DNA from: Olsenella profusa DSM 13989
GTDB lineage: Bacteria > Actinomycetota > Coriobacteriia > Coriobacteriales > Atopobiaceae
Reading direction: 5' to 3'
DNA length: 64,000 nucleotides
Assembly: GCF_030811115.1 (NCBI RefSeq)
Contig: NZ_JAUSQK010000001.1
Coordinates: forward strand, 124,001-188,000
Position 1 is the first letter of the stretch. Each line of letters begins with the position of its first letter. The notes below the pieces were generated by a model. The model worked only from the letters and a program-made list of their open reading frames with translations, ran no database searches and had not been told where the DNA came from. The translations under genes were made by a program, and so were the position numbers. Shown here piece after piece: positions 34,701 through 42,976 of this stretch.

Positions 34701-35386
34701 AAGCCCACAGAGATGCCAAGCGCGTTGGTCACCTTGGTCATGTTGCCTCGGGCGTCGTACTGGAACGTGGTCGCGGCACCCGTGGCGTCCACGTCCCGTG
34801 TCAGGTGTCCCATGGCGTCGTACTCGCGCCGGCTCTCGTTGCCGTCCTTGTCCACAAAGCGGATGGGACGCCCCATGGCGTCGTACTCATAGGAGACGGA
34901 CGTGCCATCGTAGTCGACCATGCGCACGAGCAGGCCACAGGCATCGTACTCGTAGCTCCGGTGGTTGCCCTCCGCGTTGACCATGCGCTTGACGTTACCG
35001 AGCGCGTCACGCTCGAACGACATCCTGTTGCCGTTGGCATCCACCCGCGCAACGAGCAGGCCCCGCTCGTCGTACTCGTAGCGCTCCACGGCACCTTGCG
35101 GGCCCACGGCAGCAGTCATCATGCCGAGCACATTGTGCTCAAAGGACGCAACGGAGCCATCGGCGCGCGTGATGCTCGTGACATCGCCCTCCTCGTCATG
35201 CGAGAAGTGCGTCTCATTGCCCACCGCGTCGACGGTCCTGAGGATCTGGCCCCGCTCGTCATACTCGTTGCGAAAGACCGTCGTGCCATCCACGGCACCA
35301 CGGGTGGGCTCGTTGAGGGCATTGTACTCATACGTCGTGCGCTCACCCAGCGGGTTCTCGGCACAGGTGAGGTTGCCTCTCGTCAA
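31787..35386 (-). CDS. LXG-RHS polymorphic toxin, C-terminal part: YD repeats, RHS core and amidase-like tip (frame-shifted from 35343-37004)
   Basis: About 1,199 codons in the frame one base off the N-terminal part. It contains dozens of YD repeats (YDA.G....), then the RHS-associated core (FSYTGYLKDGVTQGLYAQARQYLPNTGQFMSADPLRGYAQ), ending DFVDLLGL. The last 230 or so residues are a variable tip: SRQDAVNYARRYATDNPFERNPDYPSFGTNCANFVSQCLAAGG and later HATIVTAV match the putative amidase domain (Amidase_6), with its Cys and His in place. The tip-coding DNA (about 31.79-32.5 kb) is clearly more AT-rich than the repeat region, the mark of tip exchange. A papain-like cell-wall or protein hydrolase is the likely activity. 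The first codon of this frame is not a real start. Confidence 0.8.
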   Translation of the reverse strand: MTRGNLTCAENPLGERTTYEYNALNEPTRGAVDGTTVFRNEYDERGQILRTVDAVGNETHFSHDEEGDVTSITRADGSVASFEHNVLGMMTAAVGPQGAVERYEYDERGLLVARVDANGNRMSFERDALGNVKRMVNAEGNHRSYEYDACGLLVRMVDYDGTSVSYEYDAMGRPIRFVDKDGNESRREYDAMGHLTRDVDATGAATTFQYDARGNMTKVTNALGISVGFEYDLNDNRTKTLLPDGTNTRATYDQIDRVRSVSDGLDNTTYYRYDVMGNLVLEVDPLGNHLQREYDAACRLTSRTDALGRTTSYEYTALGDLSRMTDAAARVTSYDYLPDGLLRQIVNPDGTSLTFGYDAARNITSKTSQNGYELSYAYDAMNRITRIANNQGQSKSYGYDAMGNRVSKTDGKGNVTSYAYTPSGRLREVVEASGAVTRYQHDALGNLTRVERLGSDGMAHARTTSYEHDTLGRVTCITDAVGNQERATYDAMGRMRTHTDADGYVTSFGFDDAGRMSTTTFADGRTAHMTYDSLSRLVELHDWLGTTSFAYDAVGNMTRTRDHAGREMHYGWGRGDELRSVSYPGGVRTSYDYDEALRLSGVHAGGLDVAYEYDVDGNLAARTYSNGTGMRLGYDARGRITRLSSYDAAGPLDEFSYAYDLCDNKSAVRAHRRGMPDLSGTYAYDYDELNRLVGVTRDGQAVRSYEYDSFGNRTRLKDARKGTTDYSYNALDQLVHSTDAQGERDYRYDGRGNLVADVVNGESDATYEYDALNRLACARRADGRTACYAYDGMLRRCTTRRQMAGGSADTVEYVLDPTRPCNNLAQTIVDGKLDQSYLWGGGSLVAVDAGEGKMASVTQDPLGSVSRILGEKGDVLSSFGYDEFGNNAFESDVLNVPFSYTGYLKDGVTQGLYAQARQYLPNTGQFMSADPLRGYAQRPATTNRYSYCCQQPLDFVDLLGLSRQDAVNYARRYATDNPFERNPDYPSFGTNCANFVSQCLAAGGMQMTDDWYCTTTYAVPPFLIPFLGVGTYGGLIGAFIGTREVARQQRNQGKDAYAGINLVSGKVFLHSATWSAAQNQYDYFSDPKNGYVASKADDMSIPSYNTAGGSNATKSNISRVSSRVEPGDIVYWCEETSENGKKVKVNHATIVTAVHDGEIYIASNTSAYADEPLSSRMGKNDENKKESIHIVHLKDECFN

Positions 35387-37004
35387 ACTGGTACCTGCTC
35401 GTCAGGCCACGAGGGTTGGTGACACGGGTCTTGAGGTTCTTCTCGCTGTAGCTCGACCGCTCCACGGCATCGCCCGCATGGACCTCAACCGTGCGATACA
35501 GCCCATCGTGGACGTACGCCGACTCATTGCCCAGCTGGTCGGTCATCACGACCCGCATGTGGTCGTCATCGTAGGCATACGAGATCACGCCACCGTCGGC
35601 AAACTCCTGACGCACGACACGCCCCTCGGCGTCAAACGCGTTGCGCAGCTCGGTGATGCCCCGTGCGTTCGTCACCGAGGAAAGGTAGCCACGGGCGTCG
35701 TACGAGAATGACGTCCTGGCACCAGACTCCGTCTCCAGGTTGGACACCTGCCCCGCATGGAAGGAGAAGGCAAGGGAACGTCCCGTGTCATCGGAGGCGC
35801 GCACCATCCGTCCCCTCGCGTCGTAGGCAAAGCGGATGACGGGGCCACGCGTGCTGCGGACACGAGTGAGCAGACCCTCCTCGTCGTGGTCGAGGATGGC
35901 GCCGCGCCCCAGCCGGTCGAGGATGGAGCGGCACCTGCCCTCGGCATCGAAGCGATAGCTGATGCCCGCCGCCGAGACATAGCGGTAGCCCTCGCCCTCG
36001 CGCGCCAGGGTGTCCGCCCGACCCAGCAGATGGGTGAAGCCCTCCTCCGGCGTGCCAAGGAAGATCTCGCCATGGCCGTCCTCCCTGGTGACGACCGCCC
36101 GGTTGAGCCCCACGGAGAGCGAGACGGCAAAGGGATGGGTCCAGCCTCGCCCCAGCGGCGACTCGTGGGTGTTGTGGGAGTTGTAGAACAGGCGCAGCGA
36201 GATGCGGGGCCTGCAGTCGAACGCGAGGTAGTCATAGGCATAGAGGAAGTTGCCCGTGGCGAGGTTGACCGGGTCGCCCCCATAGGCGCAGCAGTCGCCG
36301 CCCTCGCCCATGAGCGCCATGACGACGGACCTCATCAGATCGCTGGACAGCATGCCGGCGCCCAGCCTCTGTGCCGCGTCCGCATACTTGCCGATGAGGT
36401 CCATCGTCGCCCAGGAGAGGTCGGCACCCGACAGGTCGTAGGTACCGGCCGCAGGATCGTAGCGCATGGCCGCCGTGGCCTGGTCGAGGACATCCATCTC
36501 GGACGACGAGGAGGCATAGATCGACGAGTCCGCCGCATACGCGAGCGCCTTCTCAAGCTGCTGGCGCAGACGGCCCATGGAGTCCTGGTTTCCCTGCATG
36601 ACCTGCCGCGCATGGCCGCACGCATCGGGATTCCGGTCGCTGTTGTCGCTGACCCAGCGTCCCAGGTCGTCGTTCACGTGCTGGAGGCTGCTGATGCGAT
36701 TGACCAGATCGTCGGTGTCTATCACGCCCGATCCGTCGGCCTCGAGCTCGGACAGGCGGTCGAGGTCCGTCCGCATGTCCGAGCCATACGCCTCGAGGAA
36801 GACGGCCTGCTGCATGAGGGCGGGCACCTTCACGCGGCGCAGGTAGTCGAACATGCTGCGATAGGCCTCGCCGTCGCACACGTTCGCATCCGTGGACAGG
36901 CCGTTGAGCCGCTCGATCTGGGATTGGCATGCCTGAGCCTGGCGGCTCACCAGCTGGCTGTTCTCGCTCACGGTTCCCTTGAGAGCCGTAACGTTGATAA
37001 GCAT
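35343..37004 (-). CDS. LXG-RHS polymorphic toxin, N-terminal part with LXG domain
   Basis: About 553 codons. Residues 1-220 are a helical LXG-type domain: INVTALKGTVSENSQLVSRQ, then CDGEAYRSMFDYLRRVKVPALMQQAVFLEAYGSDMRTDLDRL, which targets effectors to type VII secretion. A DUF6531-like entry region follows (DPVNLATGNFLYAYDYL, SPLGRGWTHPF), then the first YD repeats. The frame ends at a TGA after FDERQPHLCREPAG, while the neighbouring frame continues as RGNLTCAENPLGE; loss of one base in a run of G near 35380 would explain this. The start at 37004 has GGAG 8 bp upstream. No secretion machinery is in the window, so export would depend on genes elsewhere. Confidence 0.8.
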   Translation of the reverse strand: MLINVTALKGTVSENSQLVSRQAQACQSQIERLNGLSTDANVCDGEAYRSMFDYLRRVKVPALMQQAVFLEAYGSDMRTDLDRLSELEADGSGVIDTDDLVNRISSLQHVNDDLGRWVSDNSDRNPDACGHARQVMQGNQDSMGRLRQQLEKALAYAADSSIYASSSSEMDVLDQATAAMRYDPAAGTYDLSGADLSWATMDLIGKYADAAQRLGAGMLSSDLMRSVVMALMGEGGDCCAYGGDPVNLATGNFLYAYDYLAFDCRPRISLRLFYNSHNTHESPLGRGWTHPFAVSLSVGLNRAVVTREDGHGEIFLGTPEEGFTHLLGRADTLAREGEGYRYVSAAGISYRFDAEGRCRSILDRLGRGAILDHDEEGLLTRVRSTRGPVIRFAYDARGRMVRASDDTGRSLAFSFHAGQVSNLETESGARTSFSYDARGYLSSVTNARGITELRNAFDAEGRVVRQEFADGGVISYAYDDDHMRVVMTDQLGNESAYVHDGLYRTVEVHAGDAVERSSYSEKNLKTRVTNPRGLTSRYQFDERQPHLCREPAG

Positions 37005-37159
37005 GTGCATCGCTCCAGCGGTGGTGGGCTACCATACGATTGGCTTTAAGACTATGGGCAAGTCATTAATGATCACCCATCAACGTTACCCATCGGCATA
37101 ATAACGCCATATGCCTTGAGCAAAGGCGAAACCAAGCTGATGACCCCCCGGTCGCTGTC

Positions 37160-37987
37160 TCAGACGAGCCCAAAGTGGACGAAGCCGTTCCAGAGGCCGT
37201 CCACGTCCACGCCCGTGGTCACGAAGTCGGCCGCGGCCTTGGCCTCCTCCCCTCCCGAGCCCATGCAGCAGCTGGCCCCACAGGCCTCAAAGAGCGGGAT
37301 GTCTATCTTGGTGTCCCCAAAGGCGATGGCGTCGGCGGACGTGGCACCCAGGTGCTCCAGCAGCAGGCGCACGGAGGCGGCCTTGTCGATGCCGCCCACA
37401 CCGAGGTCGCCGAAGAGCGCCCGCTCCCCCACACCGCCCCAGGTATGTGCCTCAAGCTCGGGAAACGCTCGGGCACTGTCCAGATGGTCCTGGTAGCTCC
37501 CCAGCACGAAGCTCACCTTGTTGACGTCATCGCGGTAGAGCTCGCCGCCGAACACGAGGCCGCACATGATCTGGTCGACCTCGAGCTCGTCGGCGTGGGG
37601 AGTCCCCTGGCCATGCACATAGGCCTGGAGCGCCGCGCGGGCTCCCTCCCGGAAGTCCTCGCTGACGTAGAGGCCACTGTTGGACTCCAGGTAGAAGGGC
37701 AGATGACGATCGTGCAGCCAATCGACGACCCGCCGTTCCACCTCGATGGGGATGCCCCTGTGGAAGATGACCGCGCCATCGCTCTCCACGTAGCCTCCGT
37801 TGGCCCCGATGAGGCCATCCAGTGCGAGCTCGGCATCGATGGCCGCCATCTCCGCCTTGCTGCGCCCCGTGCAGGCATACACCCTATGCCCGTTGGCGCG
37901 CGCCCGCCCCACGGCGCGGCGCGCGCTTTCGGGCAGCCGATTGCCGTAGTCCACGAGGGTCCCGTCCACGTCCACAAGGACAACCAT
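37160..37987 (-). CDS. HAD-superfamily sugar-phosphatase, Cof type
   Basis: 275-residue cytoplasmic hydrolase. Motif I is VDVDGTLVD at the N-terminus, motif II is CTGRS, a Cof-type (C2B) cap follows, and motif IV is IAFGDTKIDIPLFEACG, with a conserved Lys in GIDKAASV. Such enzymes dephosphorylate hexose phosphates or related compounds. GAGGGGGGGG lies before the ATG at 37987. It follows the EIIA gene by 31 bp in the same direction, so it may relieve sugar-phosphate stress linked to PTS uptake. Substrate unknown. Confidence 0.85.
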   Translation of the reverse strand: MVVLVDVDGTLVDYGNRLPESARRAVGRARANGHRVYACTGRSKAEMAAIDAELALDGLIGANGGYVESDGAVIFHRGIPIEVERRVVDWLHDRHLPFYLESNSGLYVSEDFREGARAALQAYVHGQGTPHADELEVDQIMCGLVFGGELYRDDVNKVSFVLGSYQDHLDSARAFPELEAHTWGGVGERALFGDLGVGGIDKAASVRLLLEHLGATSADAIAFGDTKIDIPLFEACGASCCMGSGGEEAKAAADFVTTGVDVDGLWNGFVHFGLV

Positions 37988-38018
37988 CACAACACGCCCC
38001 CCCCTCGAACGATACGAG

Positions 38019-38543
38019 CTACGTCGCAAACGTCACCACGACATCGCCGGCATCGACGTCTCCCTCATGCGCCAGATCGACCGAGGCGAGGTCATCGGTG
38101 TTCGTGAGCGCCATGATGACCACGGTGTCATGACCCGCGGCGGCGATCCTCTGCTTGGAGAACGAGAGCAGGGGCTCACCGGCGCTCACATGGGCGCCCT
38201 GCTCGGCAAAGACCGTGAAGCCATCGCCATGCATCTCCACCGTGTCCACGCCCACGTGGATGAGGACCTCGGCGCCAGCGTCACCCGTGATGCCGATGGC
38301 ATGGAAGTTGGGTGCGCCGGCGGCGGTGAGGGTGCCGGAGACCGGGGCGTACACCGTCTCGTCCGTGGGTTCGATGCCACAGCCCCTGCCCATGGCCCCA
38401 CAGCTGAAGACCTCGTCGCTCACGTCCTCCAGCTTGATGACCCTGCCCGTGACGGGCGCGAGCACCTGCCCCGCCCGTGCGGTGACACCCAAGGCCTCGG
38501 GCCGTGTGGGTCCCACCTTCCTGAATCTGTCAAAGAAACCCAT
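38019..38543 (-). CDS. PTS glucose-type EIIA protein
   Basis: 174-residue single-domain EIIA of the glucose family. It shows VLAPVTGRVIKLEDVSDEVFS, GCGIEPTDETVYAPVSGTL, and the active region AEVLIHVGVDTVEMHGDGF with the phosphorylated His in IHVGVD. It accepts phosphate from HPr and passes it to an EIIB of the glucose/beta-glucoside/sucrose type; no such EIICB lies in the window, so the partner is elsewhere. AGAGGGGAGC precedes the ATG at 38543. An additional regulatory role like that of Crr is possible. The lactose-type EIIA at 41769 is unrelated in fold. Confidence 0.9.
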   Translation of the reverse strand: MGFFDRFRKVGPTRPEALGVTARAGQVLAPVTGRVIKLEDVSDEVFSCGAMGRGCGIEPTDETVYAPVSGTLTAAGAPNFHAIGITGDAGAEVLIHVGVDTVEMHGDGFTVFAEQGAHVSAGEPLLSFSKQRIAAAGHDTVVIMALTNTDDLASVDLAHEGDVDAGDVVVTFAT

Positions 38544-39164
38544 GGTCTTGCTCCCCTCTGCGCGTTCGCGCATCGTGTGATGACGCCTCCTGGCGTCGCT
38601 TGCGCCCATGCATCCGCCGGGACGCTAGGCTCGTAGGCCCCGAGTGGCCTGCGCGGACAGCGCGTCTGCGCAGGCATGCCCGGCGACTCGAGTGCGGAGA
38701 GGTCGGGGTCGATGATCTCCACGCACACGAAGCGTCCCTCCTCGAAGCGGTAGTGGAAGGTCTGGCAGTTGCAGAATGTCTGGCAGTCCACCTCGAAGAG
38801 GGCGAGCCACCGGCGGTAGAAGTCGAGCATGGCACCGGCATGGCTCACCATTGCTTGCGATGATCCTCTTATACCACCAGAAGCTGTCCTTACGCGAGCG
38901 AGCATGCCGTTGCCGTCGTTGTCCTTGTCTAGTTGGTGAGCGGCAGCACCACAAGCCGGGAGGGACTAGGACGCGACCACGCTTCTCTACCGTATGGCCG
39001 CGCTTGTGCCCTGGAGGTATGGAACCGTTCCCCTTTTGCGCTACCGTATGCCAATGTCTTCGGTTACAGCCCCTACACTACAACACCAGGGCATTGTCCC
39101 GTTCCCGGAACACCGGGATGACCACGTTGGCGGGCGATGTCCTGCACGAGGATGGTGATACGAC
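38544..39164. other. 620-bp region without an intact gene
   Basis: It holds a bgl relic (38844-38933), a doubtful minus-strand frame starting at 38830 (MLDFYRRWLALFEVDCQTFC, protein-like for about 60 codons, then non-coding in character and running into the EIIA gene), and the promoter region of the RpiR gene. CCCGGAACACCGGG near 39105 is a short imperfect operator-like palindrome. Nothing else is recognised. Confidence 0.5.
38844..38933 (-). pseudogene. 3' relic of a GH1 6-phospho-beta-glucosidase gene
   Basis: On the minus strand LDKDNDGNG in one frame is followed, after a shift, by RKDSFWWYKRIIASNGE. These align with the C-termini of the two intact GH1 enzymes here (DRNDDGTG...[26 protein letters not shown]...[17 protein letters not shown]). 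Only the last 30 codons remain, so a third bgl gene once lay upstream of the EIIA gene. Confidence 0.7.
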
Positions 39165-40055
39165 ATGAGCACCATTGATGCGCTACAAAGGACGGGCAGC
39201 CTTACGACCAGCGAGCGGGTGGTCACATCGTACATCCTGGACCATCCCGAGGAGACCTCGCGCATCTCGGCCCGCGAGCTTGCCCGGCGCACGTACACCA
39301 GCCCCACGACGGTGTTGCGCCTCTCGAAGAAGCTGGGCTTTGCCAGCTTCAACGACCTCAAGGTCAACATCGTGTCAGACCTCAAGCGTCTGCCCGTGCA
39401 TGACACGAGCATCCATGCCTCGGACAACGCCCTTGCCGTCATGAACAAGATCGCCCAGCTCAAGAAGAGCGTTGTGGAGCGCATGCGGGAAAAGACCTCG
39501 CCCGAGCTGCTCCAACAGGCCGCCGACCTCATCGTCAGCGCCACCTACGTGGACATCTTTGCGCGAGACACCCCCGCCTCCGCGGCGGACTATGCGTCGC
39601 ACCAGTTCCTCACCGAGGGACACATAGCCAACGTGTACGAGGACCTCGACCGCATGGTCTACCTCTCCATGGTCATGCCGCCCGACCACATATGCCTCGT
39701 CATGAGCCGCAGCGGAACAGACCAGACGCTGATGCACGTCGTCCAGAACATCCAGCAGCGCGGGGCGAAGACCATCGCCCTGACGGCAAACCGCACGTCT
39801 CCCTTGGCGCGCATGTGTGACATCTCGTTCGAGCTGCTCTTCAGCCAGGACTCCCATCGCCTGGGCAACATCCTGTTCGCAACGGCCGCAGGCTACCTCT
39901 TTGACATGCTCTTCGCGCTGGTCCTCTCGGCCTCGTACGATGACGTCGTCGGCCTCGTGGACAGCTATAACAGGCTCTACTACGACAAGCTCGACCGTGC
40001 CAGGGACAGGGGCAAGCGTACCTCCGACGCCCCCTATGCAGTCGATGACCTCTAG
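39165..40055 (+). CDS. RpiR-family transcriptional regulator (HTH plus SIS)
   Basis: 296-residue sugar-phosphate-sensing regulator. The N-terminal HTH_6 spans about residues 1-75 (LTTSERVVTSYILDHPEETSRISARELARRTYTSPTTVLRLSKKLGF in pieces), and the SIS domain occupies about 110-245 (YVDIFARDTPASAADY, LVMSRSGTDQTLMHVVQNI, IALTANRTSPLA). The SIS part probably binds a phosphorylated beta-glucoside. It is followed by the GH1-PTS operon in the same direction with about 200 bp between, and probably controls that operon. Confidence 0.9.
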   Translation: MSTIDALQRTGSLTTSERVVTSYILDHPEETSRISARELARRTYTSPTTVLRLSKKLGFASFNDLKVNIVSDLKRLPVHDTSIHASDNALAVMNKIAQLKKSVVERMREKTSPELLQQAADLIVSATYVDIFARDTPASAADYASHQFLTEGHIANVYEDLDRMVYLSMVMPPDHICLVMSRSGTDQTLMHVVQNIQQRGAKTIALTANRTSPLARMCDISFELLFSQDSHRLGNILFATAAGYLFDMLFALVLSASYDDVVGLVDSYNRLYYDKLDRARDRGKRTSDAPYAVDDL

Positions 40056-40088
40056 CGGCGATGCGGCGGCCTCGTCGTTTGCCCATGA

Positions 40089-41690
<1,602 letters not shown>

Positions 41691-41768
41691 GCTCACGCGC
41701 TCCTGCCGCATCCGCGGCACCACTGCACCCCATGGTCCCCGACATCACGAGCGCAAGGAGGTGATTTC

Positions 41769-42101
41769 ATGTCAGACAACATTGCACAGGACAACGAGGA
41801 GCTCTCGTTCGGTCTCATCGCAGCGTCCGGTGCCGCTCGCAGCCTTTCCTTCGAGGCGCTCAAGGAGGCCCGCAACGGCAACTTCGACAAGGCGGACGAG
41901 CTCATGAGACAGTCCCAGGAGACGTTCGTCTCCGCGCATGACACACAGACGCAGCTGCTCACGCGCGAGGCGCAGGGCAATCACATCCAGCTCGACGTGA
42001 TTCTCGTGCACGCCCAGGACCATCTCATGACATCGATGCTCGCCCAGGAACTCATCGTTGAGCTCATCAACCTGTACAGGACCAAGCAGGACAAGCAGTG
42101 A
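41769..42101 (+). CDS. PTS lactose/cellobiose-family EIIA
   Basis: 110-residue helical EIIA that forms trimers. LIAASGAARSLSFEALKEARNGNFDKADELM and the active region ILVHAQDHLMTSMLAQELIVELINLY match the family; the phosphorylated His is in VHAQDHLM (near residue 80). It takes phosphate from HPr and hands it to the EIIB encoded 41 bp downstream. GCAAGGAGGTGATTTC before the ATG is a strong ribosome site. Confidence 0.94.
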   Translation: MSDNIAQDNEELSFGLIAASGAARSLSFEALKEARNGNFDKADELMRQSQETFVSAHDTQTQLLTREAQGNHIQLDVILVHAQDHLMTSMLAQELIVELINLYRTKQDKQ

Positions 42102-42142
42102 CAACGCGTAAATGATGGATGACAACCGAGGAGGTCAGAACG

Positions 42143-42439
42143 ATGAAGGTGCTGCTCGTATGCGCCGCAGGCATGTCAACGAGCATGCTCGTCAAGAAGA
42201 TGAGGGACTACGCCAAGGACAAGGGCGTCGACCTTGACATCGATGCGCGCCCCGTGGGCGAGCTCAAGGATGGCGAGGGTCTCGATGCGGTCCTCCTGGG
42301 ACCCCAGGTCTCCTATCAGAAGGACAACGTGGTCAAGAAGGTGGGCGACACGCCCGTGGGCGTCATCCCCATGCTTGACTATGGCCGGCAGAACTGCCCG
42401 AACATCTTCAAGCTGATTGACGAGCTCACGTCCAAGTAG
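42143..42439 (+). CDS. PTS lactose/cellobiose-family EIIB
   Basis: 98-residue phosphotransfer protein. It begins MKVLLVCAAGMSTSMLVKKM, with the phosphorylated Cys in the P-loop-like CAAGMSTS, and continues LLGPQVSYQKDNV, all typical of cellobiose EIIB. It accepts phosphate from EIIA and phosphorylates the incoming disaccharide at EIIC. The ATG at 42143 follows GAGGTCAGAACG. It lies between EIIA and the small membrane protein gene. Confidence 0.94.
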   Translation: MKVLLVCAAGMSTSMLVKKMRDYAKDKGVDLDIDARPVGELKDGEGLDAVLLGPQVSYQKDNVVKKVGDTPVGVIPMLDYGRQNCPNIFKLIDELTSK

Positions 42440-42469
42440 CAGATGCGACAGCGCATGCAGGAGGATTCG

Positions 42470-42946
42470 ATGGCACGGAAACTGAACGGGAAGGTAGAGC
42501 GGTATGCACGAGAGCGTCAGCGGATGGGTGCACGCAGCAGTCGCTACCTGCTGATACGCTATGGCGGTGCCGTCCTCTTCTTCCTTGACCTCTTCTGGGC
42601 CATGCTTCTGGGCTTCTATCGGACCCCCCTGCTGCTGCTTCCTGTGGCGGGCGTTGCTGGCAACATAGTGTCCGCCATGGAGGTGACCGCGGCCTTGGAT
42701 GGCACGCGGGAACGCCTCCCCAAGACCAAGGTCGTCCTTGAGGCATCCGGCGTCTGCATGCTGCTCGTCGCGCTCCTCATCCCACTCGTGGGCAAGGAGC
42801 CGCTCTTCCCCTTCCTGTCGTCCTCCCTCGTTGCGGAAGTCCCCTGCATTGGCGCCTTGCTGCTTCGTGTCCTCCTCTTACATAGGGCGAACCAGATCAG
42901 CGCCAGAAGCGACAGGAAGTATCAGACCTATCGCAAGATGCTCTGA
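42470..42946 (+). CDS. Small polytopic membrane protein of unknown function inside the PTS operon
   Basis: 158 residues. A basic N-terminal stretch (about 25 residues: KLNGKVERYARERQRMGARS) leads to about four membrane segments (near 27-46, 50-68, 88-106 and 113-133), then a charged tail (RANQISARSDRKYQTYRKML). GCAGGAGGATTCG precedes the ATG at 42470. I do not recognise the family. Its place between EIIB and EIIC, with tight spacing on both sides, points to a role with the cellobiose permease, such as stability, assembly or regulation. Confidence 0.7.
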   Translation: MARKLNGKVERYARERQRMGARSSRYLLIRYGGAVLFFLDLFWAMLLGFYRTPLLLLPVAGVAGNIVSAMEVTAALDGTRERLPKTKVVLEASGVCMLLVALLIPLVGKEPLFPFLSSSLVAEVPCIGALLLRVLLLHRANQISARSDRKYQTYRKML

Positions 42947-42976
42947 CACGGTTCTGCCCCTCGAAAGGAGGTAGCT

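Noticed and set aside
31787-35386. The 1,199-codon RHS frame as an independent gene
   Set aside because: Its first codon (TTG at 35386) has no ribosome site and the preceding YD repeats continue in the neighbouring frame; it is the 3' part of a frame-shifted gene.
28400-37100. A complete type VII secretion locus
   Set aside because: No EssC/EccC ATPase, YukD or EsaA-like membrane gene is present in the window; only effector, partner and immunity-like genes are.
38420-38830. Minus-strand frame starting MLDFYRRWLALFEVDCQTFC
   Set aside because: Protein-like only for the first 60 codons, then Pro/Arg-rich and overlapping the EIIA gene in another frame; no family recognised, so not called as a gene.
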